DNA of 10,396 bases from Gammaproteobacteria bacterium RIFCSPLOWO2_02_FULL_56_15 (GTDB taxonomy: Bacteria; Pseudomonadota; Gammaproteobacteria; Eutrophobiales; Eutrophobiaceae): contig MGYR01000046.1 in assembly GCA_001801825.1 (NCBI GenBank), positions 412 to 10,807 on the forward strand, written 5' to 3'. The notes beneath the pieces were generated by a model. It was not told the origin of the DNA and made no database searches. It was given only the letters and a program-made list of their open reading frames with translations. Positions 1 through 6,741 of this stretch are shown in pieces; the first letter of the stretch is position 1; the number at the start of each line of letters is the position of its first letter. The position numbers were made by a program, and so were the translations under genes.

Positions 1-669
1 GATATGATATTTGCCGGTAAAGAGTTCCACGGTATCGGCAAAATTATAACCGGCCTGCAGGGCCAGTTTATTGGCCTCGGCCATCTCCGGCCGTGTCCCG
101 GCGTAGCGTGTGTCTATGTATCGTTTGATTGGATCGACTGAGCGGTCATACAGCCAGGTAACCACCCCGAGAGTAAACATGTTTTTGCATTGTGCAGCCT
201 GCTTTCTGCTGATCCCGGTATTCTCGACTGCCGCCGTGGTGAGCGAGCTGATAGGGATCGGGTAGATTTTGAAACCGGAAAGCGAGCTATCGACGAGTGG
301 ATCGTTATCATAACCGGCTTTCTGTATTTCGGCCCGGGTAAAGGCATCGCTGTTGAGGATGATGGTTCCCCCATGCACCAAATCCATGATATTGGTCCGC
401 AATGCCGCGGGATTCAGCGCCACCAGGACTTCCGGCTGATCGCCTGGCGTATCGATCTCATAGGAACTGAAATTCAGCTGGAAGCTGCTGACCCCGGCCA
501 GTGTGCCCGCCGGCGCCCGGATCTCGGCCGGATAATCCGGCAAGGTACTGACGTCATGGCCAAGCATGGCTGATTCATGCGTGAACATCGAACCTGTGAC
601 CTGTATTCCATCTCCCGAATCACCGGCAAAACGGATTACGGCATTCTTGATTTCAAGCTGGCTTTTCAT
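1..669 (-). CDS. korA: 2-oxoacid:ferredoxin oxidoreductase, fused gamma/alpha subunit (KorA type), N-terminal part
   Basis: This is the start of a fused gamma/alpha subunit of a 2-oxoacid:acceptor oxidoreductase. With its beta subunit it oxidatively decarboxylates a 2-oxoacid, probably 2-oxoglutarate, to the acyl-CoA and reduces ferredoxin. It is a cytoplasmic enzyme that can run the oxidative TCA step or its reversal. The frame is open for 223 codons and runs off the left edge; complete fused subunits are usually about 600 residues. Visible motifs are the gamma-domain glycine-rich stretch GDSGDGIQVTG (residues 16-26), PAEIRAPAGT (47-56), ALNPAAL (84-90) and CKNMFTLG (161-168). The ATG at 669-667 has an upstream AAGGTG. 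The gene is divergent from the XdhC operon. Substrate choice (2-oxoglutarate versus pyruvate or another 2-oxoacid) cannot be settled here, so the symbol is by family resemblance. Confidence 0.88.
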   Translation of the reverse strand, partial: MKSQLEIKNAVIRFAGDSGDGIQVTGSMFTHESAMLGHDVSTLPDYPAEIRAPAGTLAGVSSFQLNFSSYEIDTPGDQPEVLVALNPAALRTNIMDLVHGGTIILNSDAFTRAEIQKAGYDNDPLVDSSLSGFKIYPIPISSLTTAAVENTGISRKQAAQCKNMFTLGVVTWLYDRSVDPIKRYIDTRYAGTRPEMAEANKLALQAGYNFADTVELFTGKYHI

Positions 670-755
670 TACAACTTCGCACCTTGCTATGTTTCGCTCG
701 ATTGAGCATCAAAACCAAATGGCAGTCATGGGTAGATGGATGTGTTAAATCCGCG

Positions 756-778
756 TTACCGAATCGGGATTCAGGTAA
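756..778. promoter_or_regulatory. Imperfect inverted repeat, candidate operator upstream of korA
   Basis: TTACCGAATC and GATTCAGGTAA form a dyad around a central GG, with one unpaired A in the right arm. The two-base centre is too short for a hairpin loop and no T-run follows on either strand, so a protein-binding dyad fits better than a terminator. It lies roughly 90-110 bases upstream of the korA start. Function is inferred. Confidence 0.3.
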
Positions 779-833
779 TGATACAAGATAGCATTCTCCA
801 ATGACATAAGGATTAACCCATTTCCGGTTCGGA

Positions 834-862
834 TACAAATTAAAAAAACACCAAAATTTGTA
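834..862. promoter_or_regulatory. Perfect 8-bp inverted repeat in the korA/XdhC intergenic region
   Basis: TACAAATT and AATTTGTA are perfect inverted copies separated by 13 bases that include a run of seven A. The repeat sits near the middle of the divergent region. It may be an operator or a weak hairpin. On the minus strand the T-run lies in the loop rather than after the stem, so it is not a standard terminator. Confidence 0.25.
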
Positions 863-1016
863 CGTGATATACGGTTATTGTTCATAGTATTATCATTCTG
901 GTCCCCACAAACAGCAGTGCCAACTTCTGTTGTAAATGACATCAGACAGGATGAATAGTTCTTGGTGCAAATAACTGGCACAACCCCATTGCAACATTCT
1001 GGTTTCCATGTGGACA

Positions 1017-1022
1017 TATAAT
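1017..1022 (+). promoter_or_regulatory. Candidate -10 box for the XdhC operon
   Basis: A perfect TATAAT lies 45 bases before the ATG at 1067, which would give a leader of about 40 bases. The -35 region is poor: TTGCAA at 989-994 is 22 bases away, longer than the usual 16-18. The promoter may therefore depend on an activator, or the box may be chance in AT-rich DNA. Confidence 0.4.
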
Positions 1023-1066
1023 CGGATCCTTATTCTTTAAATCATGAAGATCCGGTATAACGGTGC

Positions 1067-1438
1067 ATGCCCGCAAAAACATTCCACATGAAAGATAGTG
1101 ACATCCTCGATATCACAGGCCAGTGGGTAAGCGAAGGTCGAAGACTCGCGCTGGCTACCGTGATCGAAACCTGGGGCTCGTCGCCCCGCCCGGCTGGCAG
1201 CCATCTGGTAGTGGATTCCGCAGGCCATTTCGAAGGCTCGGTATCCGGTGGGTGCGTGGAATCCGCAGTCATCAGCGCCGCCCTGGAAGTCATGCAGTCC
1301 GGCCGGGGGCGGATCCTGGAATTCGGTGTCAGTAATGAACTTGCCTGGGAAGTGGGTCTGGCCTGCGGTGGGAGGATCCAGGTATATGTGGAACCCATCG
1401 AGACTACCCCTTGCGTCGGTGGGGACCAACGGAACTGA
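1067..1438 (+). CDS. XdhC/CoxI N-terminal domain protein, molybdenum hydroxylase maturation
   Basis: This 123-residue protein is a stand-alone XdhC/CoxI N-terminal domain. XdhC-family proteins bind molybdenum cofactor, promote its sulfuration and deliver it to xanthine-dehydrogenase or CO-dehydrogenase-type enzymes in the cytoplasm. Visible family motifs are TVIETWGSSPRPAGS (residues 31-45), GSVSGGCVE (57-65) and GLACGGRIQVYVEP (97-110); the SGGCVE cysteine is typical of the family. The Rossmann domain normally carried on the same chain is encoded by the next gene, whose ATG shares one base with this stop codon (TGATG), so translation is probably coupled. The start is uncertain: ATG 1067 and ATG 1088 are both in frame and neither has a strong Shine-Dalgarno. 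I kept 1067, though the family similarity begins near residue 10 and would allow either. Confidence 0.88.
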   Translation: MPAKTFHMKDSDILDITGQWVSEGRRLALATVIETWGSSPRPAGSHLVVDSAGHFEGSVSGGCVESAVISAALEVMQSGRGRILEFGVSNELAWEVGLACGGRIQVYVEPIETTPCVGGDQRN

Positions 1439-2139
1439 TGCAAGAATCTATTCTGAGTGAGTTGAACCAGGCGCGGAGCAATCGGCAGGCTGTGGTGCTG
1501 GTTACAAATTTGGGCATGGGACAGCAGAAATTACTGGTCGGTGATTCCGCTCCAGGGACAGATCCAAGGCCGGATCCCCTCCGGGATCATGCCAGACAGG
1601 TCCTGGAAACCAACACCTGCCTGAGGGTCAGGCTTGATGAACAAGATCTATTTATCCAGCCGTTCAATCCCCCGCTACGGATGCTGATCATCGGCGCTGT
1701 CCACATCACCCAGTACCTTACGGATTTTTCCCGCCTCTGCGGATTTGAGGTATTCGTCATCGATCCACGCCGGGCGTTCGCCAGCCGAGACCGCTTTCCG
1801 GATTCCGAATTGATTGATGCCTGGCCGGATCAAGCGATGACAAGACTGCCCCCCGATGCCAGGACTGCGGTCGTCACCCTCTCTCATGACCCCAAGCTGG
1901 ACGATCCGGCGTTATGCCGGGCTTTGAACTCACCGGCCTTTTACGTCGGGGCGCTGGGTAGCCGGAAAACCGCCCGGGCGAGAAACCAACGCCTGTTGGA
2001 ATCCGGTTTTTCGGCAGCGCAAATAGTGCGAATCCACGGCCCGGCAGGTCTGGATATCGGGGCCGAATCTCCCGCGGAGATCGCGGTTTCCATTCTGGCG
2101 GAAGCAATTAACCGCCTCCACAAACCGGAACACGAATGA
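1438..2139 (+). CDS. XdhC Rossmann-domain protein, molybdenum hydroxylase maturation
   Basis: This 233-residue protein carries the C-terminal Rossmann domain of the XdhC family, preceded by about 75 residues that resemble the second half of a CoxI-type N domain. Diagnostic motifs are IIGAVHI (residues 84-90, the dinucleotide-fold glycine turn), VIDPRRAF (107-114), SHDPKLDDPAL (149-159), YVGALGSRKT (169-178) and HGPAGLDIGAESPAEIAVS (200-218). Known XdhC proteins with this domain assist sulfuration and insertion of molybdenum cofactor. An upstream in-frame ATG at 1411 exists, but ATG 1438 is preferred because it forms the TGATG coupling with the preceding gene. Its stop overlaps the next start as ATGA. 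Split N and C domains are known among CoxI/CoxF-like proteins, so this need not be a broken gene. Confidence 0.9.
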   Translation: MQESILSELNQARSNRQAVVLVTNLGMGQQKLLVGDSAPGTDPRPDPLRDHARQVLETNTCLRVRLDEQDLFIQPFNPPLRMLIIGAVHITQYLTDFSRLCGFEVFVIDPRRAFASRDRFPDSELIDAWPDQAMTRLPPDARTAVVTLSHDPKLDDPALCRALNSPAFYVGALGSRKTARARNQRLLESGFSAAQIVRIHGPAGLDIGAESPAEIAVSILAEAINRLHKPEHE

Positions 2140-3173
2140 AACTGGAACAACGTGCGGTCTCCCTGGCTGCAGGTACGATACTGGCGCACAGTATCAAGGA
2201 TTCGGGTATCTCACTGAAGAAGGGTCACATCCTTACACCGGAAGACCTCAGACTGCTCGAAGCTGGCGGATACGCGATGCTGACGGTGGTAGTCACCGAT
2301 GCCGGAGATATAGGTGAAAACGAGGCGGCAGCCAGGCTGGCCGGAGTCCTGTCGGGACCTGATATCAGTACTGACAAGGCATTTACGGGACGCTGCAATC
2401 TTAAAAGCGCTGTCCATGGCCTGCTCAGTATCAGGCGCGATTCCATCGACCGGATTAACCTTGTCCATGAATCCATAACCCTGGCCACACTGGAGCCATA
2501 CTCAGTGATTCATCCCGGGCAACTGGTAGCCACGGTTAAGATCATCCCTTTTGCGGTCCCCGCCGACATCCTCGCCGCCTGCGTGGAACTTGCGGAAGCC
2601 GCGGCGCCCATGATCCGGGTTGCACCTTTCATACCCAAGCGAACTGGATTCATCCAGACTTGGTTGCCTGGGATGCAGGAAAGCCTGTTGAACAAAACCA
2701 CACGGGTACTGGAAAAAAGACTGACCGCGGTGCAAGGAAATCTCGCCATGGAACTTCGGTGCCGGCATGATTCCGTGGAAATCAGCCAGGCCATAGCCAG
2801 GCTTCTGGATCTCCGGGTTGAGTTGATCATCGTGGCTGCTGCCTCGGCCATCATCGATCGTGAAGATGTTGTCCCCACGGCCATCATCCGGGCAGGCGGT
2901 GAAATCATGCACTTTGGCATGCCGGTAGATCCCGGTAATCTGCTGCTACTCGCGAGACACGGTCGATGCCCGGTGGTCGGAATGCCGGGGTGTGCCCGTT
3001 CACCCAGTCTCAATGGCTTCGATTGGGTACTCGAACGGCTTGCTGCGGAGATACCACTTTCTGCACGCGATATCATGGTCATGGGCACGGGTGGTCTACT
3101 AAAAGAAATAGGCAACCGGCCGCAACCCCGATTGGGCGGTTCCGAAAGAGAAAGTCATGACGACCGTACATAA
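2136..3173 (+). CDS. Molybdopterin-binding protein of the molybdenum-hydroxylase accessory type
   Basis: This 345-residue protein has a MoeA-like N-terminal half and a MoaB/Mog-like molybdopterin-binding domain at about residues 228-303. Motifs are ASAIIDREDVVPTAI (236-250), AGGEIMHFGMPVDPGNLL (253-270) and GMPGCARSPSLNGFDWVLE (282-300). In many relatives this region is followed, after an MGxGGLLxEIxxRPQPR segment, by a MobA-like nucleotidyltransferase domain that makes molybdopterin cytosine dinucleotide. Here MGTGGLLKEIGNRPQPR occurs at 316-332 and the protein ends 13 residues later, so that domain is absent. It probably binds molybdopterin during cofactor maturation. The start overlaps the preceding stop as ATGA, giving a tight three-gene operon. 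No molybdenum hydroxylase or separate cytidylyltransferase gene is seen in the window. Confidence 0.85.
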   Translation: MKLEQRAVSLAAGTILAHSIKDSGISLKKGHILTPEDLRLLEAGGYAMLTVVVTDAGDIGENEAAARLAGVLSGPDISTDKAFTGRCNLKSAVHGLLSIRRDSIDRINLVHESITLATLEPYSVIHPGQLVATVKIIPFAVPADILAACVELAEAAAPMIRVAPFIPKRTGFIQTWLPGMQESLLNKTTRVLEKRLTAVQGNLAMELRCRHDSVEISQAIARLLDLRVELIIVAAASAIIDREDVVPTAIIRAGGEIMHFGMPVDPGNLLLLARHGRCPVVGMPGCARSPSLNGFDWVLERLAAEIPLSARDIMVMGTGGLLKEIGNRPQPRLGGSERESHDDRT

Positions 3174-3307
3174 GTCTTATATACTTCTAGATAAATGCTC
3201 TAACTAATTGCTTTAATTATGTTAATTTTTTAAAATTAAGGTAAGTTATCAAGTTTATAATAGTCTGACCGGCGCTGTGCCGATAACGTATGGAGTGATG
3301 CAACCGC
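3174..3307 (+). promoter_or_regulatory. AT-rich promoter region of the FimX-like gene
   Basis: The 134-base gap is strikingly AT-rich from 3174 to about 3265. A perfect AT-only dyad, TTAATTTT-TT-AAAATTAA, spans 3222-3239. A TATAAT box lies at 3256-3261 with no good -35 hexamer at normal spacing; the dyad covers the place where one would sit, suggesting an operator or activator site. A small CGGC/GCCG stem (3270-3282) falls in the leader. GGAG at 3292-3295 is the likely ribosome binding site for ATG 3308, with rather long spacing. No GC-rich terminator for the upstream operon was found. Confidence 0.5.
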
Positions 3308-5317
3308 ATGGCAGCAGAACCCACAATCAGACGGATCCTCATTCTGGATGATGACTATGACTATCGGCGCCTGCTGATCACCCATCTTAAAAAATCCTTC
3401 CCACACGCAGAATTAGTGGAATACGACCCCGTGGCTCGCGGTGTTCCCGGGGATGATTTTGACTGGTCCGCCTATGATGTGCTACTGCTGGACTATTACC
3501 TCTCTATTCATGGCCTCACCGGCCTCGACATCCTCCAAGCCAATCGCAAGAACAAAATGTTTCCGGCGACACTCATGCTGACGGCAGCCGGTACCGAGGA
3601 AATTGCAACCAAGGCAATCCGGGCCGGGGTCTACGATTTCATTCGCAAGGATCAACCCCACAAGCACCGCTTGGCCAGTGCGATCCAGGAAGCCTTCAGG
3701 AAACATAACCAGCAGAGGACACGGATCCAGGAAATTACCAGCCAGAGCCGGGCCTTCAACAAGGCAGTATTCTACCGCACCCTCGAACTGGCGGGTAAAA
3801 GCGCCGACGAGAAAGCGCTACTCCTGATCCAGCTGGATCATCCCCGGGAAATGGAAGATGAACTCGGGCTCGTTTTTCTCACCAACGTCCTGCGACACCT
3901 GTCGCGAGTCTGTCTCGAGTTGCTGGAGAGGGCAACCACAAACCCGAGTATTACACGCCTCAGTGACACGGCTACCGCCATAATCATGGATCAAAACGGG
4001 TCCGTGGAGACATTGTCTGACAGGGCCCTTCAGCTTTGTGAATCCTTGGCGGCAAAACCATATGTCTATCAGAACCGTAGCTATCAATACAATGTCAGCA
4101 TGGGAATCGTGCCGCTTAGTGAAGTCACCGGTACGGCTGAACATATTATCTCGCTGGCCAGGTCCGCCTGTGTAATTGCGTCCGGCACACCTGGCAGTTC
4201 CTACCACATTCATGGCACCAGATTCTCGGGTGCAGTGTCGCCAGGTAAAGCTAAGCCTTTGCTTGCCAGTATCGTGGAATCCCCGCCCGGAGATGGGCCA
4301 TCGGTTATTCCGGTGGCAGCAATTCCCCCGGAAATCCCGCTGGATAAGCCACCAGCCACTGAATCTGCAACCGTCAACGGTACTGCCGATAGCAAACTGA
4401 AGATTGTCCGTCAGGAAACACCCGCAGACCAGGAGCGGGAGACTCCAAGCCCGCAATGGACACCCATGGATCGCAGAATTTCGAAACGGCTGGAGGCATT
4501 GGTTCAGGATGAGGCTAAGCTGGATGAATCACAGCTTGGCAAACAGGCTCTGCTCATTAAGAAGGCATTCGATGAAAACCGGATTGTCCAGACCTTCCAG
4601 CCGGTGATCAGCCTGTTCAGTGATTCAGCCACAGAGGCGGAGTTATACATGATTTCCCTGCAGTTGGTGACAACCGACGGAAGTATTCTGCATAATAATG
4701 TCGTGATGCAGGCCGTGGAAACAGATGCATTCAGGAAGTTTGTCGATCGCTGGATGCTGCGCGAGTCCATTGCCCGGGTCATCAATACCCGAATGCGCAG
4801 AACCGTATTCCTATTGCATCTGAGCGAGGCATCTCTCGCGGATTCACACCTCTTCGACTGGTTGCGCAAGCACTTCGCCGGTTCTCGTGACCACCTGCCT
4901 GAACATTCGATTGTTCCGTTGATCCCGGCAAAAGGTATTCCCACCAGAATAAAACAGGCCGAAGCACTGATACACTACCTGAAAAAGTCATATAGATTTG
5001 GTTTTGCTCTGCACGCTACTGGTCCAACCGATGACCTGTATGAACTGACGAGCAAGGGTTTGTTCGATTATCTGGTCATCCAACAAACGAAAATTCCGGA
5101 ATTGCAGTCACTCGTCCCAGTAAAAGCTACTGGACAAACCCTGCTGGCCCGCCTGAAGCAGGAGGGCGTCCGGATCATCGCAGACGGGATCAATGATTCA
5201 GCCATGCTGACCGAGGCCATCAATCTGGGTGCGGATTACGCCGTGGGCCCATTTGTAGGTGATGAACTTACGCAACTAGATGAATCTACTAATTTTGAAT
5301 CCTTTGAAATCACATGA
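3308..5317 (+). CDS. Response regulator with degenerate GGDEF and EAL domains (FimX-like)
   Basis: This 669-residue soluble protein has three domains. A receiver covers residues 6-130, with acidic D14-D16, phospho-acceptor D62 (LLLLDYYL), T92 and K114 all present. A GGDEF-like region (about 150-303) keeps an LLLIQLD core but has RLSDTAT (217-223) where an active domain has RxGGDEF. A proline-rich linker (about 305-385) precedes an EAL-like domain (about 415-650). There QTFQPVISL (428-436) and VDRW (479-482) are kept, but the EAL triad position reads MIS (448-450), the DD metal pair reads HA (569-570), and the usual catalytic K is V590. It is therefore probably neither a cyclase nor a phosphodiesterase. 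FimX, which controls type IV pili, is a known receptor of comparable architecture. The next gene lies 49 bases downstream. Its exact target is unknown. Confidence 0.85.
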   Translation: MAAEPTIRRILILDDDYDYRRLLITHLKKSFPHAELVEYDPVARGVPGDDFDWSAYDVLLLDYYLSIHGLTGLDILQANRKNKMFPATLMLTAAGTEEIATKAIRAGVYDFIRKDQPHKHRLASAIQEAFRKHNQQRTRIQEITSQSRAFNKAVFYRTLELAGKSADEKALLLIQLDHPREMEDELGLVFLTNVLRHLSRVCLELLERATTNPSITRLSDTATAIIMDQNGSVETLSDRALQLCESLAAKPYVYQNRSYQYNVSMGIVPLSEVTGTAEHIISLARSACVIASGTPGSSYHIHGTRFSGAVSPGKAKPLLASIVESPPGDGPSVIPVAAIPPEIPLDKPPATESATVNGTADSKLKIVRQETPADQERETPSPQWTPMDRRISKRLEALVQDEAKLDESQLGKQALLIKKAFDENRIVQTFQPVISLFSDSATEAELYMISLQLVTTDGSILHNNVVMQAVETDAFRKFVDRWMLRESIARVINTRMRRTVFLLHLSEASLADSHLFDWLRKHFAGSRDHLPEHSIVPLIPAKGIPTRIKQAEALIHYLKKSYRFGFALHATGPTDDLYELTSKGLFDYLVIQQTKIPELQSLVPVKATGQTLLARLKQEGVRIIADGINDSAMLTEAINLGADYAVGPFVGDELTQLDESTNFESFEIT

Positions 5318-5324
5318 ATATAAT
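5295..5324 (+). promoter_or_regulatory. Candidate promoter inside the end of the FimX-like gene
   Basis: TTGAAT (5295-5300) and a perfect TATAAT (5319-5324) are separated by 18 bases, just before the cNMP-binding gene. This could provide independent transcription of that gene in addition to read-through. The -35 matches only four of six consensus bases. Confidence 0.35.
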
Positions 5325-5355
5325 CTGTAGATCTCTTATCGCAAACCCATACAGC

Positions 5356-5360
5356 AGGAG
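5356..5360 (+). promoter_or_regulatory. Ribosome binding site that selects a TTG start
   Basis: AGGAG lies six bases before TTG 5367, which is ideal spacing. No ATG or GTG at a suitable distance competes in this frame, so the TTG is taken as the initiation codon of the cNMP-binding protein. Confidence 0.75.
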
Positions 5361-5366
5361 TTTCAC

Positions 5367-5996
5367 TTGAGCAACAACGACAAGATACCGTACGAGGACA
5401 AACGAATTGGTGACTTTCTGGCCTGTTCCAAAGGCCTCCTGCAGAATGCCGTCAAGAAACAGGGGCATATCCTCAAGCACAAAATACCGTACAAGACCAT
5501 CGGTCAGCTCCTGATCGAGAATGGGGACATCACGCGCGAAGACTGGGAAACCGCTATACGGAAACAGCGAATCTTCCGCTTACGGTCCTGTCCGGTATTC
5601 TCCTCACTATCGGATACGGAGCTTGCAGCGCTAAGTTCCAGCTTTGTTGAGGTGACCGTGGATATGGGTGAGCAGTTCATCGTTCAGGATATGCCCGAAC
5701 CCACGCTCTACATACTTGCTTCAGGCAAAGTGGAGGTATACCGGACGGAAGTTGATGAAACCCGGACTCATATCGCCTACGTTGAACCACCGGAACCCAT
5801 CGGTGAAATGGGTTATTCTTCCGGAGGTGTGCGAACCGCTTCCGTACGGGCGGTCAAAACCAGCATCCTGCTGCGCGCCAACTACAAGGATCTGACTCAT
5901 TATTTTGAAAACGTCCCACGGGTCGCTTTTGAATTCATGCGTATCGTCGAGGCACGCCGGCAGGACACCGAAGAGATCCTGAAAAATCCCGAGTAA
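5367..5996 (+). CDS. Cyclic nucleotide-binding domain protein with N-terminal MshEN-like motifs
   Basis: This 209-residue soluble protein has two parts. Residues 13-68 hold two copies of a pattern close to the repeated c-di-GMP-binding motif of MshEN domains (type II secretion/type IV pilus ATPase N termini): RIGDFLACSKGLLQNAVKKQ (13-32, shortened) and IGQLLIENGDITREDWETAI (45-64), followed by RKQR. Residues about 75-195 form a Crp-like cyclic nucleotide-binding domain, with YILASGKVEVY (115-125) and a phosphate-binding cassette GEMGYSSGGVRTAS (146-159). In the cassette, E147 and R156 keep the nine-residue spacing of CRP and PKA. There is no helix-turn-helix, so it is not a CRP-type transcription factor. 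It begins at TTG with a strong AGGAG and follows the FimX-like gene by 49 bases. Ligands (cAMP, cGMP, c-di-GMP or none) are inferred only. Confidence 0.85.
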   Translation: MSNNDKIPYEDKRIGDFLACSKGLLQNAVKKQGHILKHKIPYKTIGQLLIENGDITREDWETAIRKQRIFRLRSCPVFSSLSDTELAALSSSFVEVTVDMGEQFIVQDMPEPTLYILASGKVEVYRTEVDETRTHIAYVEPPEPIGEMGYSSGGVRTASVRAVKTSILLRANYKDLTHYFENVPRVAFEFMRIVEARRQDTEEILKNPE

Positions 5997-6002
5997 TCGG
6001 AA

Positions 6003-6671
6003 TCAATGAAGACCCCAACCTCCAGACTTGGCGAGTTCCCGGTCACTGACATAAGGATTGGTCTGCCGCTCCAGGCCGAAACTGGATACTGGTCCATGAC
6101 CTGAGACAAACTGCACATCATTGCCAAGCGGCCAGAGTTTTTGCGTGATCGAACGAATCAGGGTCTCATAATCGCCCCCAGGGAAATCCGTGCGGCCGAT
6201 GGAACCACAAAACAGAACATCGCCGACAAAGGCCAGTTTCATCGCTTGGTGATAATAAACCACATGACCTGGAGTATGTCCTGGACAATGGTGGACATCC
6301 ATAATGACATTACCGAACTGCACTTTGTCCCCCTGTACCAGCCATCGATCCGGCGTAAATGGCTCTGCCCATTCAAAACCGTATTCCCTGCCATGTTCGC
6401 CCAAGGCATCAATCCAGTACTGATCATCATGATGCGGCCCCTCCACCGGGACGGCCATCCTCCTGGATAACTCTGCCACGCCAGCGGCATGATCAACATG
6501 GCCATGGGTGACAAATATCTTTTCCAGGACTGCGTTGCTCTCCTCCAACCTGCGAAGTATAAGGTCCAGATCTCCTCCGGGATCGATCACGGCAGCCTTG
6601 CCTGTCTCCTCACATGACAATAAGGAACAATTCTGCTGGAACGGGGTAACGGGAATAATGGTGACTTTCAT
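6003..6671 (-). CDS. gloC: Hydroxyacylglutathione hydrolase of the YcbL/GloC type (MBL fold)
   Basis: This 222-residue metallo-beta-lactamase-fold hydrolase closely resembles E. coli YcbL (GloC, about 215 residues) from end to end. GloC is a type II glyoxalase that hydrolyses S-lactoylglutathione in methylglyoxal detoxification. Metal-site residues are THGHVDH (55-61), H132 in CPGHTPGH, D151 in FVGD, and H192 in SGHGP. Other shared segments are IDPGGD (29-34), GRTDFPGGD (159-167) and LERQTNPY (200-207). I chose ATG 6671 over the in-frame ATG at 6716 because a purine-rich AGGAAGGAAAGAG (6676-6688 on the plus strand) sits just before it and the family begins at this residue. It follows thiI by 77 bases on the same strand. 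Its stop lies six bases from the stop of the convergent cNMP-binding gene, with no clear terminator between them. Confidence 0.92.
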   Translation of the reverse strand: MKVTIIPVTPFQQNCSLLSCEETGKAAVIDPGGDLDLILRRLEESNAVLEKIFVTHGHVDHAAGVAELSRRMAVPVEGPHHDDQYWIDALGEHGREYGFEWAEPFTPDRWLVQGDKVQFGNVIMDVHHCPGHTPGHVVYYHQAMKLAFVGDVLFCGSIGRTDFPGGDYETLIRSITQKLWPLGNDVQFVSGHGPVSSFGLERQTNPYVSDRELAKSGGWGLH

Positions 6672-6741
6672 CAGACTCTTTCCTTCCTGTGGTTGATTCC
6701 GAATATGCAATAGCACAGTTTCCGCTTAGCGATGTATATCC

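Larger units (their letters stand above)
670..1066. other. Divergent intergenic region between korA and the XdhC operon
   Basis: These 397 bases separate two outward-facing genes and are AT-richer than their neighbours. I find no convincing gene: the short reading frames here resemble no family I know and lack a good ribosome binding site. The region holds two inverted repeats (756-778 and 834-862) and a TATAAT box facing right at 1017-1022. No RNA gene was recognised. Its role is probably promoter and operator DNA for both flanking genes. Confidence 0.6.

Noticed and set aside
190..573. A 127-codon plus-strand reading frame
   Set aside because: It is antisense to the clearly recognised KorA coding region.
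745..1017. A 90-codon minus-strand reading frame in the korA/XdhC gap
   Set aside because: It resembles no known family, has unusual composition with no domain pattern, and covers DNA with dyads and a promoter box.
1023..1054. CGGATC/GATCCG inverted repeat in the XdhC leader as a riboswitch or attenuator
   Set aside because: The arms are only six bases with a 20-base AT-rich loop, and no conserved riboswitch core is visible.
1067..2139. A frameshift in a single xdhC gene instead of two genes
   Set aside because: The second gene has its own ATG in a TGATG coupling, contains additional sequence before the Rossmann domain, and separate N and C domain genes are known in this family.
2510..3115. 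A 201-codon minus-strand reading frame
   Set aside because: It is a shadow of the molybdopterin-binding gene, whose family motifs are on the plus strand.
3818..4456. A 212-codon minus-strand reading frame inside the FimX-like gene
   Set aside because: It is antisense to a continuous multi-domain protein and shows no family motifs.
5989..6000. A CCGA-GTAA-TCGG hairpin between the convergent cNMP and gloC genes as a bidirectional terminator
   Set aside because: The stem has only four base pairs and no T-run follows on either strand.
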